From assembly GCA_034190875.2 (NCBI GenBank), contig CM067354.1:66180668-66244667 (forward strand): a stretch of DNA of 64,000 bases, written 5' to 3'. The notes below the pieces were generated by a model, which was given only the letters and a program-made list of their open reading frames with translations, did no database searches and was not told where the DNA came from. The stretch is from Urechis unicinctus. Lineage: Eukaryota; Annelida; Polychaeta; Xenopneusta; Urechidae. Positions 53,503-59,500 of the stretch are shown piece after piece. A program made the translations under genes and the position numbers. Position 1 is the first letter of the stretch, and every line of letters begins with the position of its first letter.

Positions 53503-56500
53503 TATATATAAATATGTATATATAATCTCAGTGAGTGTGTGTATATGAGTGTACGGTAAAAAAAATGAATATAAGACGCACCAGAGCAACGACTTAAACA
53601 CATTATTATGTATGTATACAGACAAACATGCATGCATGCATTCGAGTAGCACTCATCATTATCAAAGACACAGGTAAGAGCATGTTGTTTTAATGTTGGT
53701 GTGGTTGACTTGTGTGTAGGCGGGTGACGACTTCTCTGTAGCTCACCCCTCTGATGTCTCAGGAGTCGTCCTTTTCTCATTCCGCTCCAAGTCGTTCTTC
53801 GCCAAGAAGAAGGTGAGTTATGACATGGTGTGGTGCGTTATTATGTAAGATAAGGGCATATAGAAAGTAGATCTGCAGTAGTCATTTATGATGATAAATA
53901 CTGACATGGATAATGATTATTGAAAATCCTACAAATGAATATTGCTTCATGAATCATTTGGTTTGATCAATTGGTTAATTATTGATGAGGGATGGATGCA
54001 TGCCAGCATGATTTGCATAATTTCATTGTTATCAACATAGAATCGCATCAATTATGATATTTGCTTATTAACTTGTAGGATAAGAGTTGCTTCTTACCAT
54101 GGTTTGTGTTGTCTCATAGCATTCCCTTCATTAACATGTTAGAATAAGGCTATGGCTTGGAACACAGGCACAGCGGGTAGCCCAAACATTATGATTCCCC
54201 ACGTTATCACCTTAAATAATATCATTGATGGATGTTGTCATAATTGTCGGAAAAATTATACTTATGTGGTGTAGCTGCTTTTGTATAGCCTGTCTGGCTT
54301 CGCTATGCTGTAATTTGTCTTGACAACAATCCCCATTGAATTTATTATGATGCCATTAGATGCAAGCCGCTGTGAAAGATTCTCATTTGATGGGGGTAGT
54401 GTTGACGTTGTACTGTGAGTTATGAATTATTGTCATGTGTCGTGGTGTAGGCATCAGAACCGGAGCATATAGGTCCTAGACCCCGTGTAGACGTGAGATC
54501 ATGTGTCTCTAATTTGGTGGATAAGTTGCAGTTTGGTGCATGGGGAGGGCTCAGAGACTGCATGGAGTGTGGTCATCAAAAGTATGGGTAGTTTCAGCTA
54601 TGTTGTTGTCCTGAGCATGTATGGTGGTTGCATGAGGTGCTTGCTTCCCACTTGTGAAGCTTCTCTTGTATTGTTAGCATGGCATATCATCAGTAACAAC
54701 AGTGGCTGCTACACCCAGGCATCCGGTGGTGTTGACAGGCCACTCGTCTGCTGACTCTTCTTTGTACACACGCGCACAGGCATGAAACTATATAATAGTA
54801 CACATTCACACAGACGTTCATAAGCCATGGATTTGTTATCCAACAAAACCATCTCCTGAAACCCAAATCATGTAACTCACTACTACACAGACCCACTGTA
54901 TTTGTCCCCGCCCGAGCCTAATGCTTGCTCCAGTAACCCCTGCTGCGTTCCCTCATGCATTTGCTCATCCCAGTTTCTACTAACCCATTTCTTACCAAGC
55001 AAACCCACACTTGTTCCACCTTTAATCCTTTCTCTTGCGGGCCATTCATGTGTGGTACGCTTGCTTGCTGCCACAAGGATGACAAGCAGAATGGGGCGGA
55101 AGCCTTCGATGACGATGCTCAACCCGCCACCAAATGCTCCAGTCTCTCACGGAAAACTAGCGCAGCTAAGAAAAAATCTAAATCTAAGACAACATTGAAG
55201 AAAACGGTGAAAGTAAGTTGCTCCATAGCGGAATGAATCTTCCTGTTTACGCGTTCTGCATCACCCCTTTGTTATCCATTGAGTGGTGTAGCCAGTATTA
55301 GGTGCACAGTACCAATATTTAAGATGATGTCAGGGACATGCAGCACTCAGCTTTAGTTTCAAGACATGCTTCAATTGCAGTAGCTTTTTTCTACGCATTG
55401 CTGGTCAGTTTTTCCTCTGCCGCTTAATGGTGTCGTTGAGGCGATCCCCTTGTAACTCGGGTACAATGACACTGCACTTGACAAGGTGTATTTATATCTT
55501 ATTTCAATCATTTGATGGCTTGGGTGAATTCTTGGTTGCTATGAAGCTTTCTTGTCTGGTATTGAATGCTCCTGAGACATATTTCTTATTTGGTGGCTGA
55601 CATTCCTGGTGGCAATTCACATATTGATGGATTTATCTGTGACATTGAACCCGACTGTAATTCATCAATGATGTTCTAGTGATGTGTTTTATCTGTGACA
55701 TTGAACCCGACTGTAATTCATCAATGACGTTCTACTGTTGTATTTTATCTGTGACATAGAACCTGAATGTAATTCATCAATGATGTTATAGTGATGTGTT
55801 TGCACTCATTCGACACTTGGTTTTTCTAACAATTTTCAAGTAGATGATGTCAACTGTAGGTGTTCATTTCATCAGCATCATGGATTTCACCCTATTCATG
55901 ACAATGTCACAACTACATTTCTGTATTGTTTTGTTTCACAGCGACCATGAAATGCATTTAAACAATATTCCTAGATTCCCTTCCAATTTCCACATTGATA
56001 TGGACCTGAATGCATTGTTTGTCTGGGGTATGTAGGCGTCGCTGCGAGTGAGTGAGTCCGAGTGGTCTGACAAATTCTCACTGGACACCGTAGGCAGCGC
56101 TGGAACGGTTGCATGCAAGTTCAAAGGTTACAACCTAGAGGTGAGTCCCCGGTGTCATCCTTTTCTGTGTTTCTTGGTTTTTTTTCATATCACAATTGTT
56201 ACTGTGTAGTTACATACGTGTCTGTGCTAGTCAAGTTAAATCATGGTGTCTGACTGCCACCATTGTGGATTTTTGTTGATATGCTTCTATGATGTTTAAA
56301 CTTAAGTTGATTAAGTGGACAGTCTTTATGGTACATATATATTGAAAGAGAGAGAGATGCAACAGTATTAGCTGTTATAGTTGCCACCTGTCATAATGTG
56401 CCAGACTCCCATAGGCCCCTGTTGGTCTGTTCCACTCCCCTCTGATGTATTCTGTGTTTACCATGTCAACGGTTATAGAACAAAGAGTTTACCCACAAGC

Positions 56501-59500
56501 TACAGGTACCTATAGATACACAGGAAACTTGGTGTCTCTGCACATCTCCCACTGATACAATTATAACAGCCCTACAGTTTATACTAACCCCCAGTATATG
56601 TACATAACCTCTTCCAATAGTCCTATCTTTGGAGTATACACTTGACCAGCCCAACATGAACCCTGGTACAACCGTTCAGTACCAGTTACATCAAGTCCGC
56701 ATACATCCCAGTACTAATTCTTAAACCCTCATGATATAGCCTATAGGTTGGAATAAGTTTGCCTCTGATAAATTCTCATGTTCTTATCACTCCGACAGCA
56801 AATGTAGTTACACAGGATGTTTCACAGTATGAGGTCGTTAATTTCAGTTACGCACTTTCTGAATATTTATTTATCATTTGACATAAGGTGTTGGTTACTT
56901 AAGAGTCTTTGTACCTGAGAGAGGGTTTGGTTGGGGGGAATAAAGATATCTCACGCTGAGTTTGGATTTCTTTGACCAAGATGATTGGTGCCACCCTCAG
57001 TTCGACGGCCATGCTTGGTCTCCAGCTGTCTCTCAGTGACCGTTCATCGTGTCGTAAGCGTCCCTCACCACGGAAGAGGAAGTCAATCAGGGTCAAGGTA
57101 GCAAGTTGTACATGCGATGTGGAGTGCAGTTGTATGTAACAGCGTATGCCTGTCTTGACATCCAGTGATGGGGCCACAACTTTTGTTGAGCAGTTGCCAC
57201 AGAAACAGTTCTGTAAAGGAAGCATATCAAAATAACCACTAGCACACCTAATGTAGTGATAGAAAGCGATTCTATTCTTCCACGTTTGGAACTTTTAGAA
57301 TTTAAAGTCTCGGCAGCGCTCGTTTTTCTGTCTGGCTCTGAGCTGCGTTTAAGTCAAAGTTGCATTACTTTTTTCACAATCTTTGTGAACATAATGCAAC
57401 ATGTGATTAATGATTCACTGGTAATACAGCAGCAATTTATTATTACTAGCATGAACAATTTCACTCTATAATACAGCTTATATAAGCTTGTACATCTAAA
57501 GACTTTTTGTGCATACTAGTTGTACAGAGTTAAGCAGATTGCTGTTTGGTGTTAGTAAATCTTCGTTTCTTATGTCTCACTTTAACCCAACACTGAAAAA
57601 ACCATCTTTAGAATTAATTGAATAATTGTTGTTTATTGCAAAGAATCATTATTATTAAATATTAACAACATGTGTGCCTGATGTCGTGCTCATCTGAAGC
57701 AGTTGCAACTTGCTACTTTGTCTCTGAATGGGTGGAGGTGGGGCATGAGTTGGGTAGTTAAGCCCTGAACACAGTGGAGTGAAGGGGGCAGTCATTGACC
57801 TCATAATTACTTAGATGTGTTTGCCATTTCCAAGTGTGTTCTTGCCTGATTCTAACCACCGGCAGCCTTCCATAGATATGTTCACTAACCAGTTTGAGTA
57901 TATTTACATTTGAAGTCATCGAGGCCTTCTTCATAGTTTTGTTAAATCATTTAGTGAAACTTAAGTAAAATACCAAACTTGGGTTGAGATCAGTGGGATT
58001 GCTTGATAAGAACACCTGCTGTTTGCCGTCCTCGCCTGCTGGTGACAACAGTGTCTGATGCGTGTGTGTAGGTTGGCGTGAAGATAACGTTGACAAGTTC
58101 GGGTCTCACCAAGATCTGTACGTTCACTCCCTACTTCATGATCAACAACAAAGCCACGGTGAGAACCGCCTGCCTGCCACTCAGTCTTCTCATCATGGCA
58201 AATCTTAGTTTGTGCAATTTGTACCTTAAGGTTTCAATTTGGCATACATAAGCAAAATTGCAACTTAACATGACTGATAATTTCCCCCTGGTAAAACAAT
58301 TACATTTAGGAAACTTCTTATCTATTTCAAGTCGTCTATTTTAATCCTGGTTGATTTGTCCTTTTAAAATAACAATCGCTTTGATGTTGATTGACAATGC
58401 AATCCATTTCTTCATCACTGGTCTGGAGACTCTCAGAACATTAGTTTTTGGATTATCAAAAATTGTTCACCGCTGTCTTTGATGTGAATGAAGCCTCTAC
58501 AGTCTTGTATACTTTGGCTGTCAGTTTACTATCAGTTGCAAGGAGACGGCAGAGACTGGTATGTGGTACGATGTATCGCCCGGCCAGTGTATTCCATTCT
58601 GGCCCACACAAACTGGCAAGAACCTCACCATGCTGGCCAAAATCAGAAGCACTAACCTGGAAACAAACCCGTTCTACTTCACAGAGCCTCATACCACACT
58701 GTTACAGCTCAACCATGAGGTGAGTGAGTATGATGTTAGAGCATGTAGGCTTCTGGTGGAGATGATGGGGTGGGAGCATGTAGGCTTCTGGTGGAGATGA
58801 TGGGGTGGGAGCATGTAGGCTTCTGGTGGAGATGATGGGGTGGGAGCATGTAGGCTTCTAGTGGAGATGATGGGGTGGGGACATGTAGGCTTCTGGTGGA
58901 GATGATGAGGAGATGATGACATAGTAGTGTAAAGTCTTCTCGTGGAGATGATGGGGTTGGAACATGTAGGCTTCTGGTGGAGGTCATCATATCTAACTCA
59001 TGAATATAATTGAGTGCAGTATGGAGGTATCAACGTCCAGACCCACATCAGCGAGTCAGCAGTGAACGTGGAGCTGGAGCAGTACAAGCCAGGCTTCGCC
59101 ACCGTGCTCCTGGTCAACCAGACAGCCAATGCTGTCATCTCCTACAACCAGAGGTAACTTATCAAGCTAACACTTCTCATGGACACCTGCCAACTTGTCT
59201 TTGGTATTATAGAAATACTACTTATTAATTTTAAAAATATTTAGATTGCTTAGGAACGGAGGGGTTGATTACTATGGACAGTAAAATGTTATGATCAAAT
59301 CATGTCAAAATGTTTAATTGAAAATCTTGTCAAAAGCAGCAGAGCTTCAAGGCCTACTGGCCTCTTGTTCTGTTTGCTTTGTAAAGAGAAGATAGGGTGC
59401 TTATTGTGGCAGGTACTTTGTGTGAACAAATGAGGTGCATAATGACAAAGGTAAGTTTCCCCCAAATTGCGTCTTGGACCGGACGTTACGTATGCAGTTT

